The notes under the pieces are model-generated. The model saw only the letters and a list, made by a program, of their open reading frames with translations. It made no database searches and was not told the origin of the DNA. Position numbers and translations under genes: made by a program. Positions 10,396-20,007 of a stretch of 64,000 nucleotides of DNA are shown here, piece by piece. Within the stretch, counting starts at the first letter, position 1. The number at the start of each line of letters is the position of its first letter. Source of the DNA: Paulinella micropora (taxonomy: Eukaryota; Cercozoa; Imbricatea; Euglyphida; Paulinellidae); the NCBI GenBank assembly GCA_019918135.1, contig WBZZ01004691.1, forward strand, positions 40,001-104,000, given 5' to 3'.

Positions 10396-11390
10396 CGTGG
10401 GAATTTGAACGAACCACCAATATCCACCCTCGTCCATTCCTTGCCTGCGTCTTCTGCCGCTTGGGGCCGGTGGACTTGCTGTCTTGCGCGCGGGTCCGCT
10501 TGGCGATGGCTGATGCGGGTTAAGTGGCTGGTGGCGGGCTCCCGAAGGAGATCTCGTCTTCGTCTGCATCGAAGTCGGATTCCCCTTTGTCATCCTCCTC
10601 CTCGATCTACTCTTCGTCTTCCTTTTCAACCTCCTTGACGTCGCCTCGCTTGGTTGGCGCTTATGCATCATGAAGAAGTTGACGGTGCGTCCGTAAAGGT
10701 GGGCTCGCGAGGTTGACAGGAGGTCGTAAGAGCCCGTGGCTTGTGTGCCCGCGCGGTTCTTGAATATCTGTTGGATCTTGGACATGGGGTAGGAGATCGC
10801 TTTGGCCAGGGTGGACGGGCGACGTAGCTGACGGTAGCCAGTAGTCGATCGCCCACCTGAAGCGGCATGTGGAAGAGATGGAACTCCGTTTCGTAGACGA
10901 TCTGCTTCGCCTTGGGCTTCAAATGCATGTAGTCAGTCGGCTTGATCCTCTGGGCGTCATCGATGGACAGGTTGATCTGAGCCGCCATTTCGTTGGCGAA
11001 GAGTAGGTTCATGCCATCGGGGAGATGAGTCGACACATCAATGGTGATCGCATGAAGTGGTCACGTCGGGGTGGCCGATACAAAAATTTTAAAGTTCGAT
11101 GCCGTCAGTAAGATTCGCGTCAATGCAGACGGATGAGCGCGCCTCCACAGGGGATAGTGGACTGATGGTGAAGCCATGGTACATTACCCACGCGAGGCGG
11201 GCCACACCCTTGCAGTTGCACGCAGAGTCCAAGACGCATGATGTTTTGCCGATGGGTGAGCTGAGGAGAGGCCATTTAGTCAGCCAGACGCTTCCGTTGA
11301 CCACTGTCGGGATAGTCGCAATCCGAAGTGGAGAGGGCGTCGGCAGCGACGGAGAGGATGTGCGAGACCGGGTGTTCAATGACATGCGGA
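10396..11390 (-). pseudogene. Family A protease and linker, inverted (copy A1)
   Basis: Read on the minus strand. The protease signature GKTSCVLDSACNCKG lies near 11240-11200, and ARSSVCIDANLTDGIEL ends near 11090. Then DGMNLLFANEMAAQINLS, KQIVYETEFHLFHMPLQVG and LLATVSYV follow (10668-11030). The linker has SYDLLSTSRAHLYGRTVNFF, shared with 29294-30169. The aspartic motif is DSA in place of DTG or DSG. Short frames and shifts show decay. The retropepsin call rests on place between Gag finger and RT linker, the LDSACN string and the matching plus-strand copy at 16870-17258. Confidence 0.7.
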
Positions 11391-12964
11391 AAGCGCGCGG
11401 AGTGCTGCGGGCTACGGCCGCCGTCGGCTTTCAACCACAGTGCTCTCTTCATCTTGACAGCGCTGTTGAGGAAGCTTGCATTCCTCGAACGAGTGTTTGG
11501 GTACCTGGTCCTTCTTCAAGAAGTTGTTGACAATGTGCTCCTTGCAGTAGGCACAAGCGACTCCCGTGAAAGGTTTGCGTTTGACCGGGGCTGACGGTTT
11601 AGTCGGTGCACGTGGGTCGGACTTGGTCGTAGCCCATGATGGATGACTTCTTCAGAGAAATCGCCACCGCGTTGGCTCCCGTGAGGTGCTGACGTGGTGC
11701 CGGCTTCTTCCTGTCCACGCGTTCCTGCTTTGTTGGTTGATCTATCTTGACGCGCTTGTTGGGGCGAGTCAAACCACGTGGAGGGGCGTTCTGAGACATG
11801 GCCATGGAGTCAGCCTTGCGTTTCTGCCGAGGAGGGGGTTGGGGTTCGCGTTTTCCATGGACGCTTTGGCTTGACGAGGCGGTTGGCGTCTCCTACGGTT
11901 TGCGCGGTTGGCTGGCTGTCCTGGGCGAGCGGAGTCTTTTTTACGCGTTCCCGGATCGTCGGTGTCGGTCCGGACTGGAATCTCCATCCATAGCCAATAA
12001 TCCTCCATGATGTTTGGGTCAAGTGTCTTGGCCCACGGAAGGAGGTCGTCCAAGTTGCGTGGCTAGCCCGTTGCCAAGGCAAACCTGACCTATTCTGCCT
12101 GCGTATTCCATCGGTCACGCTCCATGCCATTGGGGTCAGCATGCAGCCCAAGTCGTCGATTTGGTTAGCGTCGCAGATGATCACGCCGGTCACGTGCGCC
12201 GCGTTGTAGTACGTAATACACCGGTTGATGTATGCCAGGAGCTGCTCCTTCTTGAAATGACGGAGGTTGAGGGCCTAAAGGACTGACTTGCGCGTGTCGT
12301 GCTTGTCCAGGCGGCCATGTATAAGGTCGCGGATGAACTGTAACCATATCAGCGACAGGGAACACCATACCTGCTGGACCGAATCGGTCAGATCCGAACA
12401 AAGCGGGCCCAACAGGCGTCCATGATGGCGGCTGTAGCTTTACCTCCCCACGTGCGGACGTTGTCGATGGCGTGCATGATGGCCAGCTGAACCGGAGTGT
12501 TGGCTATATGATAGTTCACTGCCAGCTTGCGTGCGTAAGTAGCTTGGTCGGCGGTCGGTACTCCAGTGGGTCGTGACAGGATATACATGTAGCGGCGTGC
12601 GGGGCTAGCTTGATGGTGGCGTAGCAACATCTGCATGTAGTGACCTGAGGTAGCGCCGAAGAGGCCAGAGCGAAGGACACGACGGGGCCGGTGACGAGTG
12701 AGAAGTTGATATCCTGCTCGAGGAGGGCGTCGTTTGAGTCGACCTTGGAGAGATGAATGGGGGCGGTCGAGTAGAGGGTTCGTTGCCCTCATCTTCCTGT
12801 TAACACGTCAGCAACGCGTTTTAGTTCTCGTTCAGCGGCGGCGGCGCGTTCTGCTTCCTCTCGCTCAGCCGCAGCAGCGCGTTCTGCTTCCTCTCGTTCA
12901 GCCGCAGCGGCGCGTTCTGCTTCTCCTCGTTCAGCTTCAGTCGCCTTTCTCTCCGCTTCGTCGC
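11391..12964 (-). pseudogene. Family A gag core (coiled coil, capsid, zinc finger), inverted (copy A1)
   Basis: On the minus strand, a coiled-coil-like stretch of AERAAAAEREE repeats (12790-12964) comes first. A capsid-like region follows (AVNYHIANTPVQLAIMHAI, WGGKATAAIMDACWARFVR), matching WGDKAAMALMDTYWARYIR of the 14800-15294 copy; then ANQIDDLGCMLTPM near 12150. The finger at 11478-11555 has spacing C-x2-C-x16-H-x4-C. Frames shift several times. It continues into the inverted protease, so gag core, finger, protease and linker are one inverted block behind the plus-strand gag N-terminus. Confidence 0.7.
12844..12941 (-). repeat. 33-bp coding tandem repeat (Ala/Glu/Arg coiled coil)
   Basis: Three units of about 33 bp begin GCGCGTTCTGCTTCCTCTCG, translating on the minus strand as AERAAAAEREE. 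The absence of this stretch in the other gag copy suggests local expansion. Confidence 0.8.
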
Positions 12965-12965
12965 T

Positions 12966-13170
12966 GTAACCGATTGGCAAGTTTACACAAGGAAACTTAT
13001 GCAAAATCGTATCGGTTGGAGGCATCGAGCGGCAAGTGTTTATTGTAACAGATTGGCAATTTTACACAAGGAAACTTATGCAAAATTGTATTTTTGGTTG
13101 GGGGCATCGAGCGGCAAGTATTTACGGTCATAAAGTGACAATTTTACACGAGGGAACTCGTCCAAAATCT
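12966..13170 (-). repeat. Tandem hairpin repeat array, right (inverted)
   Basis: Reverse-complement relative of the array at 10139-10395. Hairpins are at about 12980-13007, 13059-13086 and 13141-13168, separated by the GGCATCGAGCGGCAAGT block, the complement of the left spacer. With the left array it brackets 2.6 kb as long inverted repeats. Confidence 0.85.
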
Positions 13171-13252
13171 TTTTGGCGCCGACGAGACCAACTGGGGGAT
13201 AATGTGGAATCAATGGATTTTAATCAAGTGTAAACGGAATTATCAATAATTT

Positions 13253-13827
13253 TATCAGACTGAGCACTTTAACGACCGTTCAAAATCACTACCGTTGACT
13301 TTTCACTGTTTTTGACCGGCCCGTTAGATTTTCCTCTGCACGACGTTTCGACTTCACTAACCAGTTTTCAATTTCGTTCAGAAAAATTCAAACGATCAAG
13401 TCAAAGTTCTTTTTAGAAAAGATTAACTGTAGCCTTTTTCCCACTCTATTGCATTACCCCTGATTTCCCGTGAAACACGCACGCTGCGGTAAATTTGCAA
13501 TTGTGGACAAGGAAACCAGAGTGACTGAAACTTTTTACATCCATAACTGAGAAAACTTTTTCCAAATGCAAACTTCGGACACTTGAAATTATAAGTCGGA
13601 CTTGAAGCCATCCTTCAAGTGCTTTACAGCTGTTTCAAGGTACGCAAGCTCACCAACTCACAATCTACGTTCATTCGTGTTCGTACTTTGCATTAAATAA
13701 ACGAAGTGACCTCTCTGCTATTTACTGGTATTTCACCTGCTCTTAGGAGTCAGGACTTAATGCAACCATAGAGACTTTTAATAAGAGTTCGTTGTGTAAT
13801 TATCCCTTGGTTGTATCCAAACTCACA
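13253..13827 (+). repeat. Family A 5' LTR (A2)
   Basis: Matches 33353-33972 from TATCAGACTGAGCAC to AACTCACA with scattered substitutions and a few indels (one of about 30 nt near 13690). Sequence beyond each end is unrelated, which fixes the edges to a few bases. It ends in CA but does not start with TG. It lies 82 nt from the hairpin array of element A1. Confidence 0.85.
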
Positions 13828-14105
13828 ATTCTTTCCTTTCAAGTGGAAACTGCACACACAGAGTTATGTGTGCCCTGTCGAAAGGTCGATTTGAAAGCAC
13901 CTTTTACAAGCAAGGTACTACTCAACGAACGTAGGAGATCAGAGGTCATCAAAAACACATATTTGAGGAAGATCGTTCACCTGTCTTTGCATTTTTGTGT
14001 CCTCTCTCTGCTCTTCTACACTCTATGCAGTCAACCAACACAATATGTGTCTGGTTTTGTTTGTATTAGGGTCACCCACTTATCACCTAGCGAGATCACC
14101 CTCTC
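13828..14105 (+). other. Family A leader
   Basis: Non-coding sequence after LTR A2. It matches 8854-9120 after LTR A1 (CAAGTGGAAACT, CTATGCAGTCAACCAACAC, TTAGGGTCACCC, GAGATCACCC) and stops abruptly where minus-strand gag begins. A TGGAAACTGC about 20 nt after the LTR is a possible primer-binding site, at unusual distance. Confidence 0.6.
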
Positions 14106-16832
14106 TCCTCGTGAAGTGATGACCCAAGGGATTTGCGTACGTAGATGCTCCCGCAGACGACCGTCGGGATCGTGCAGATGCGGAGTGGACGTCGTGTTGT
14201 TCGAGGCGATGGGCGCGTCGTCATGTGGAAAGTCCGAGGCGGATTGCGCGTGGCAGGCGAGGATGGCTTCCAGTTGCAATGTTTGCCCTCGTCCTGACAA
14301 CGCTGCTGGCGAAGCTTGCATTGATCGAACGAATGTTTTGGGGTCTGGTCTTGCTTAAGGAACTGGTTATGTTCCTTGCAGTAGGCACATGGGACTCCGG
14401 TAAAGGGTGGACGCTTCGGTGAGCTCGGGGTGGACTTGGTGGCAACCGTGACCATTGAAGATTTCTTCGGAGGGATGGCGATCGCATTCGCGCCGGTGAG
14501 GGGCGGGCGTGTTGCAGTCTTCTTCGTAGTCGGAGGCGGTTTGTCCGTCTTGGTCCGCTTGTTGGGGCGCCCGCGATCCGGTGATGTAGCCGGTTGGGCC
14601 ATCGACATGGCGTCGGCCTTGCGCTTTTGACGTGGCGGGCGCTTGGCTTGTTCTCCTGTTGCGCCTTGCGCTGTCTGTTCCTCTGGCGGGTGTCTACCTT
14701 GGCGGGTGGATCACGAGGGGAAGCAGAAGGCGTCGGGCGATCGCGCTGTCGCTTGTAGGTGGCGGCCGTCGAGGGCTTCGTGATGTTCTCCATCCATTGT
14801 CAATATTCCTCCATGACGTGGAGGTCGAGGGAGTTGGTCCAGGGGAGAAGGTCGGCGAGGTCGCGGGGCGATGCCAAGCGTGTTGAGACTACCTCGGCAG
14901 CATACCGAGTCCATCGATCGCGTTCCATAGGGGTGAGCATCCGGGACACGTCGCGAACTTGGTTTGCGTCGGCCGTCCAGTAGCCAGCGGCGTAGGCAGT
15001 GTCGTAGCTGGTAATGCACCTGTTGACGTAAGCCTCGAGACTTTCCTTCTTGAAGCGTCGAAGCTTGAGGGCTTGCATGGCTGGTCGCTTCGTGTCTCCC
15101 TTGTCCAAGCGTCCTTTAAACAGCTCCATGAAATATTCGATGAGCATGTAAGGGATGGTGCACCGGACGAGGGTGCGGTCGTTGGTAACACGAATGTAGC
15201 GGGCCCAGTACGTGTCCATTAGGGCCATTGCAGCTTTGTCTCCCCACTTGTGTACCGTGTCGATGATACGGTTGCAGGCCAAAAGCATCGCCAAGTTGTT
15301 CAGCTGCAGGTTGAACGCGAGATCACGGGCCTAAGCTGCGGCGTCAGCGGTCGGCGCGATTGCTGGACGGGTCGTCACAAATAGGGATCGGACTCGAGTC
15401 ATCATATGCAAGGTGCGGGGTGGTATACCAGCGGCGGTGGTTGATCGCAGGATCCTTCCTCCCGACGATGTCGAAGGGGATTTATTGCTCGTGGGTGACG
15501 GCGAATGGTGCAGTCATCCGAGGACGGACGAAGACTGTCTCCGTAGATGGGGATGGCGTCAAGGTTTCAGTCGCCGTACTGGACGATGAACTTGATGACG
15601 AGCTTGAGGAGGAGCTCGATGATGAACTCGATGACGAACTCGTAGGAGCCATAGTCGCGGTTGCTTCTGTCTCGGAGGCTCCACCGAGGGGCTTGAACCG
15701 GCAGCGGACAAGGTCGGGCCCGATTCTTCGGCAACGGGGAAAAGGGGGCTCAGCGTGATGCGACTACCTTGCAACGTTGTACTCAGCGAGACGTTGGCCG
15801 TACGGGTGTCGGTAGGTGCTGAACCTGACGAGCCAGTCGGAGCGTTCGACGGGATAGTTGTTGTCTGCGTCGGGAAGGCCGGCGTAGGTCCAAGGAGGCC
15901 GCTCGACGGTCGGAGTGGCGACGTGAAGGCTGGATCCGACATGAACAGAATGCGACTGACCAGTGGCACGGGGCGCGCTGCAAGGAGTGATCCCAGTGAT
16001 GGAAGCGGTTCATGCCGGGGCAGGGGTGTAGCTCCACTCGCTAGGCTACCAGGGCGGGCAAATGGATCGACTGGTGTTATTGGAGGTACCCGACTGATGG
16101 GGGCTAATGCTGTTGCACTAGCCGGTATCGCAACTGGAGTAAAGGCCGTCGTTGGAGTTGCCACGGGGGACGATGCTGCAGTAGGCAGTGGGACAGCTGG
16201 GGTGGTGGGGCTCGCCGATGGATGACTCGGTGGCGTAGGCCCCAAAGGGATGCTTCCCAAAGCCGCTGCTGAGTCATACTAGTCAGGCTCGATGGGGGCA
16301 CGGTGATGGGAGTACTTGTAAAAGTAGGAAGTACCAGTCGTGAAAGTGATCCAGGCGCCCCAGGGATCGAAGTCGAAACAGGCAAATGGTTAACAAATTC
16401 CTCAAGAGGAATGATGGTACCCAGTTGCGTTCCAGCGAGCTTCGTGCTGTGCTGCAGAGCCTGCAGGTCCCAGGTACTCCTGGTAGATGTCGTGGGCTGT
16501 CACGTTGGGCTACACATCAGCTTGAGGGCAGGTGTCGGTAAAAATGGAAGACGAAGCAAATTAGTTTGCTTGTCTTTCACTGCCTTGAGTAGAATGTTAC
16601 GGTATTCACCAGAGTAGGCGGTGAACAGGTTTTCTCGGAACTGCGTTGATTGCGTCCAAGAGAGGTCCGTAGTGAGAGGAGTTGACTTCCCTTCTTCAAC
16701 TTCCTTCAGGAATTTCTTCTCAGAGGGCAGGAGACCATGATGGACGCTCAGGATGGTGAACGCATCCAGACATTTCCTCTTGTGCTCACGGAGGCGCGAC
16801 AGGGGATCGTCATGACGTGGATTGGCGAACAT
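14106..16832 (-). pseudogene. Family A gag, inverted in place
   Basis: Read on the minus strand: ATG at 16832 (MFANPRHDDPL), a conserved N-terminal region to ~16500, a Pro/Ser/Thr-rich region (16260-15660), a poly-Ser run near 15650-15590, then a capsid-like domain (15294-14800: QALKLRRFKKESLEAYVNRC, LTPMERDRWTRYAAE). A basic stretch precedes a finger at 14318-14389 with spacing C-x2-C-x14-H-x4-C. The end, RICTIPTVVCGS, is the stretch that precedes the protease in copy A1. Several frameshifts break it. The leader lies to its left and the protease to its right, both on the plus strand. Confidence 0.75.
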
Positions 16833-16869
16833 GGCAGGTTACCAGGAGTAAGCCAGGCAGTGTTGGTAC

Positions 16870-17258
16870 ACTTGTAGAGCGTCGTGAGAAGCAATGCATC
16901 GGTAAGACTTCGTGCGTTTTGGACTCAGCATGCAACTGCAAAGGCGTGGCCCTCCTCAAGTGGGTACTACACCATGGATTCGAGATCGTGTCTCTTCCGC
17001 CCGTCGACGCACGCTCATCCGTGGGTATCAATGCCGTCCTTGTTGAAGGCAATGAGCTATTCGTCTCGGCGACCCCAACGTCCCCGCTAAATTTCGAACC
17101 ACCTCCCCGATGGTATGAACTTGCTTCTTGCCAACGAGGTCGCGGCCCAACTCAACCTCTCTATCGACAACGCGCAAGCGATTAGGCCCACGGACTACGT
17201 GCTCCTGAAGCCAGCTTCCAAGCAAATTGTCTACGAGACCGAGTTCCACCTCTTCGAG
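16870..17258 (+). pseudogene. Family A protease (plus strand)
   Basis: Reads CIGKTSCVLDSACNCKG (DSA codons 16922-16930), DARSSVGINAVLVEGNEL, then in another frame MNLLLANEVAAQLNLS and KQIVYETEFHLFE, where it meets minus-strand RT at about 17258. It matches the inverted protease of copy A1 throughout. It would be the aspartic protease that processes Gag-Pol, if functional despite Ala for Gly. One frameshift lies near 17100. Confidence 0.7.
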
Positions 17259-17964
17259 CTGTTACGGCTCGTACTTAACCAGGTTGGGGAGTTAGTAAGG
17301 ACACGGCGGAGGTTCCTCATGCATTTCCGCTCATCTCTGGTCAGGTAAGGGGCACCTGATGGCCGAGCGTGAGTGGACTTGAGAAGATTGGTGAGGGGTG
17401 CCACTAACCGGGAATAGTCGGGGATATGAGCCTGGATGAAGTTGGTCATACCTAAGACTGAGCGGACTTCAGAAACGTTGGATGGATCAGCCAGCTTGAG
17501 GATGGCGTCGACCTTGGAAATGTCCGCGGCGATACCTTTCTTGCTGCAGCGCTTGCCCAAGATGTTGAGTTCGCCGTAACCTAAGCGTAGTTTGCGGGCC
17601 GACCCATGAATGCTGGAGTCTCGCATAGCTTGAAAGATGCAGCGGAGCTCGTGAAGATGGGTGTCGAAGTCGTTGGAGCCGTCTGTGACGTCGTCGAGGT
17701 AGGCCGAGGCGGATATATTCCAGAAGTCCAAGTGGTTGAAGAACTTGTCCATAGCGCGTTGGAAGTCTCCTGGGGCGCGGTGAACACCTTGAGACATAAA
17801 ATTAGGAACTAGGAGTCCTAAGGGTGTCCAAACAGCGAGAATGTCGCGGCTGCCGTCATCTGGATTGAGTCGCAGATGCGTAAAGCCGTCGACCATGTCG
17901 ATGGTGCTAAGGTAGTGCCAGCCCGCGAAGCGTTCGCGGTAGTGATACGGGTTGGGTAAGTAAG
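17259..17964 (-). pseudogene. Family A reverse transcriptase, C-terminal half, inverted
   Basis: Minus strand from 17964: RERFAGWHYLSTIDMVDGF (motif A with STID), HRAPGDFQRAMDKFF, SAYLDDVTDGSNDFDTHL (catalytic YLDD), LNILGKRCSKKGIAADISK, VRSVLGMTNFIQAHIPDYS and LTNLLK, a typical gypsy palm, thumb and connection. It ends near 17260 shortly before where RNase H should start. The N-terminal half lies across the copia insertion at 26088-26723 and reads on in register (FYDYRAAND, then YRERFAG). Confidence 0.85.
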
Positions 17965-18218
17965 TACACTAGTAGACATTAGTCTCCGGATACTTGAATA
18001 ATCGTTTGCGCTGAGGCACTTTGATCAAAGGTTGAAGGAACAATAATGAATTTAATAAATGGTTAGAAACCAATGACTGAAACTCAATCTAATTTACCAT
18101 AAATTTATAGTGAAATAAATACCACAAATTTATATACTGATCTTGTGGTCAGAAATTCAAGTGATGATTCAGTATGGGCCAATCTATACTAACTGGCAAC
18201 TAATTGTGAATAACGGTA
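17965..18218 (-). repeat. Copia terminal repeat, 3' side
   Basis: Identical by eye to 25703-25956 over 254 nt (TACACTAGTAGACATTAG ... GAATAACGGTA). It lies ~210 nt beyond the RNase H stop. Sequence on its inner side (18219-18428, AT-rich) has no match to the sequence beyond the right copy. Confidence 0.9.
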
Positions 18219-18428
18219 TATTATCTTTAAGTTACTAACATGATTGGCCATATGAAACTATATGTAAACTAGCGATTCATGATGATGAAGTATGATACAT
18301 GTTAATGTTGCATTAACACTAAAAATGAAAAAAAATAATTCGTAAGCATCAAAGGATGCAGGTCCTTCCAGCGGTGTATCAAGTCTGTTGAATAAATTCA
18401 TCCTAAGTGTCTGTAAAAGCTAGATGCA

Positions 18429-19204
18429 TTAAACCTCAAACTGCGGTAAAGCGTCCTTGAGCAACACCGTAAACTGTGCGACTAGTTCCAAGAAACGTGG
18501 CGTCGGTAGTGACTTCGTCAGCATGTCCGCCAGATTGTCCTTCGTCGAAACGTGTCGTACGATCACTTCGCCAGCCCGTACTCGTTCTACCACGTAATGG
18601 TGTTTGAGTGCTAAGTGGCGTGTGCGATCAGTGGCCATGCCGTTCGTTGCGTTCAGGACCGCCCCCCGGTTGTCGTTATTGATAGTTGATGGCGTCGGCA
18701 ACGGAATTCCAACGTCCTTGCACATATGCAATATCGCGATTGCTGTTCGGCATGTCGTTGAGTTGGCGATCGTTTCAGCATCCTGAGTCGATAGTGCGAC
18801 TGTGGGTTGGCGCTTCGAACTCCATGCGATGGGCCCAGTCGTCATGTGCAGTTGGCCGGTTCTTGATCGTCGCGTGTACTCACATGCGCCCAAGTTGGCA
18901 TCGGAATACGATATAAGCTCGAAGCTGCGGGTCCGAAATGGGAAGAAAATCCCTCTAGGTGTTCGCAGAAATCTGAGGATGCGAGCTATTGCTGAGTACG
19001 CCACGTCAGGCTTCTTTGATGCGAGTACCGCCGCGTGGTTGACCGCGTAGGTGATGGCCGGTTGAGTCTGAGTCGCAGGCCAGAGAAGGGCGCCAAGCAA
19101 GCGAGGGAGCGAGAAACGCCGAAGCATAGCTTCTTTGCTGGCTGAGTCGTCGCTGTAGGGGTAGCGACTGGCTTGGCTTCTTGGAAGTTGAAATCCCTAA
19201 GCAT
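18429..19204 (-). pseudogene. Copia RNase H
   Basis: 232 residues in one frame (18429-19127) with YSDANLGACEYTRRSRTG, IAWSSKRQPTVALST, AETIANS, NDNRGAV, RTRHLALKHHYVVERV and NLADMLTKSLPTPRF, the classic copia RNase H series. The preceding part (MLRDFNFQEAKPVATPTA, 19140-19204) is in another frame, so a shift separates it. Stop TAA is at 18429-18431. It degrades RNA in the RNA:DNA hybrid. Confidence 0.88.
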
Positions 19205-19990
19205 GCCCTTAATCTATTCATGCTGATGTATGACTATGCCCTCTGAAGTCCTAACAAACTTCAAGCCACAAAATGTTTTGACTTGTCCTAGGTCCTTCAC
19301 TCTAAATGAATGTTTCAGTTTGGTGAACAGGGCATTGTGCTCGTCTTTGGTATTATGAAACACGAGCAAGTCATCAGTGCAAGGAGTAGATAGGGGGGTA
19401 GTTTCTGTCTGCCTGTGACTGAAGGTAGGAAGAAAATGCATGGGTCTAATGTTGACTGTTTATATTCTATACTTCTCACATTAGTAGACACATGGTCAAA
19501 CCACCTTCGCCCTGCCTGGGGTTCCGTACAGTGCTTTCTTCAACAATAGAATCATTGAAGGGTCGCTTTTGTTTTCGTACCCCTTAGGCGGGAAGGCGAA
19601 GGCAATGTCCTTCATATCTGCATGGGAATAGGCTTGTGAAAAGTCGAGGTGAGAGATCATGAGGTCATTGAATGCAGCATAAGATACTAGTAGCAAAAGA
19701 AACATTGGTTGGGCGGTGGGGGAAGAGCATTCATATGGATTGTAATGAATGTATTCTTTCATCCTATTTCCTAAAGCTACTAGTCGCGATTTGTATTTTT
19801 CCTGACCTGTAGACTCATCTGTCTTTATGGCATCAACAAATGTTGTATGGACAGTTATTGCTGCGGCTCGAGGTACCCATTGCAGTGCTTTGCATTCGAA
19901 CAAACCTTGTAACTCGGCTAGTTGAGCAGCATGTACCTGAGGGTGTGACTTTATGGTTTTCTGTGGGATATGTAACACTCTTGTGAGCAA
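19205..19990 (-). pseudogene. Copia reverse transcriptase, broken
   Basis: The N-terminal part at 19496-19990 has KSRLVALGNRMKEYIHYNP, SPTAQPM, LDFSQAYSHADM (motif A), PPKGYE and KKALYGTPGRA. The C-terminal part at 19214-19441 has TDDLLVFHNTKDEH (the usual YVDD reads CTDD) and FRVKDLGQVKTFCGLKF. Between them (19442-19495) an AT-rich insert replaces the expected ~40 residues. RT activity is lost. Confidence 0.85.
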
Positions 19991-20007
19991 ACAATAGCTG
20001 TCCTGTC

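Noticed and set aside
10139-13170. CRISPR-like arrays
   Set aside because: Units are adjacent diverged tandem copies with no unique spacers, and the context is eukaryotic retroelements.
10139-13170. A DNA transposon with terminal inverted repeats
   Set aside because: The enclosed sequence is gag and protease that completes the gag to its left; no transposase and no target duplication is visible.
15755-16225. Plus-strand 156-codon Gly/Val-rich frame
   Set aside because: Antisense of the Pro/Ser/Thr-rich gag region.
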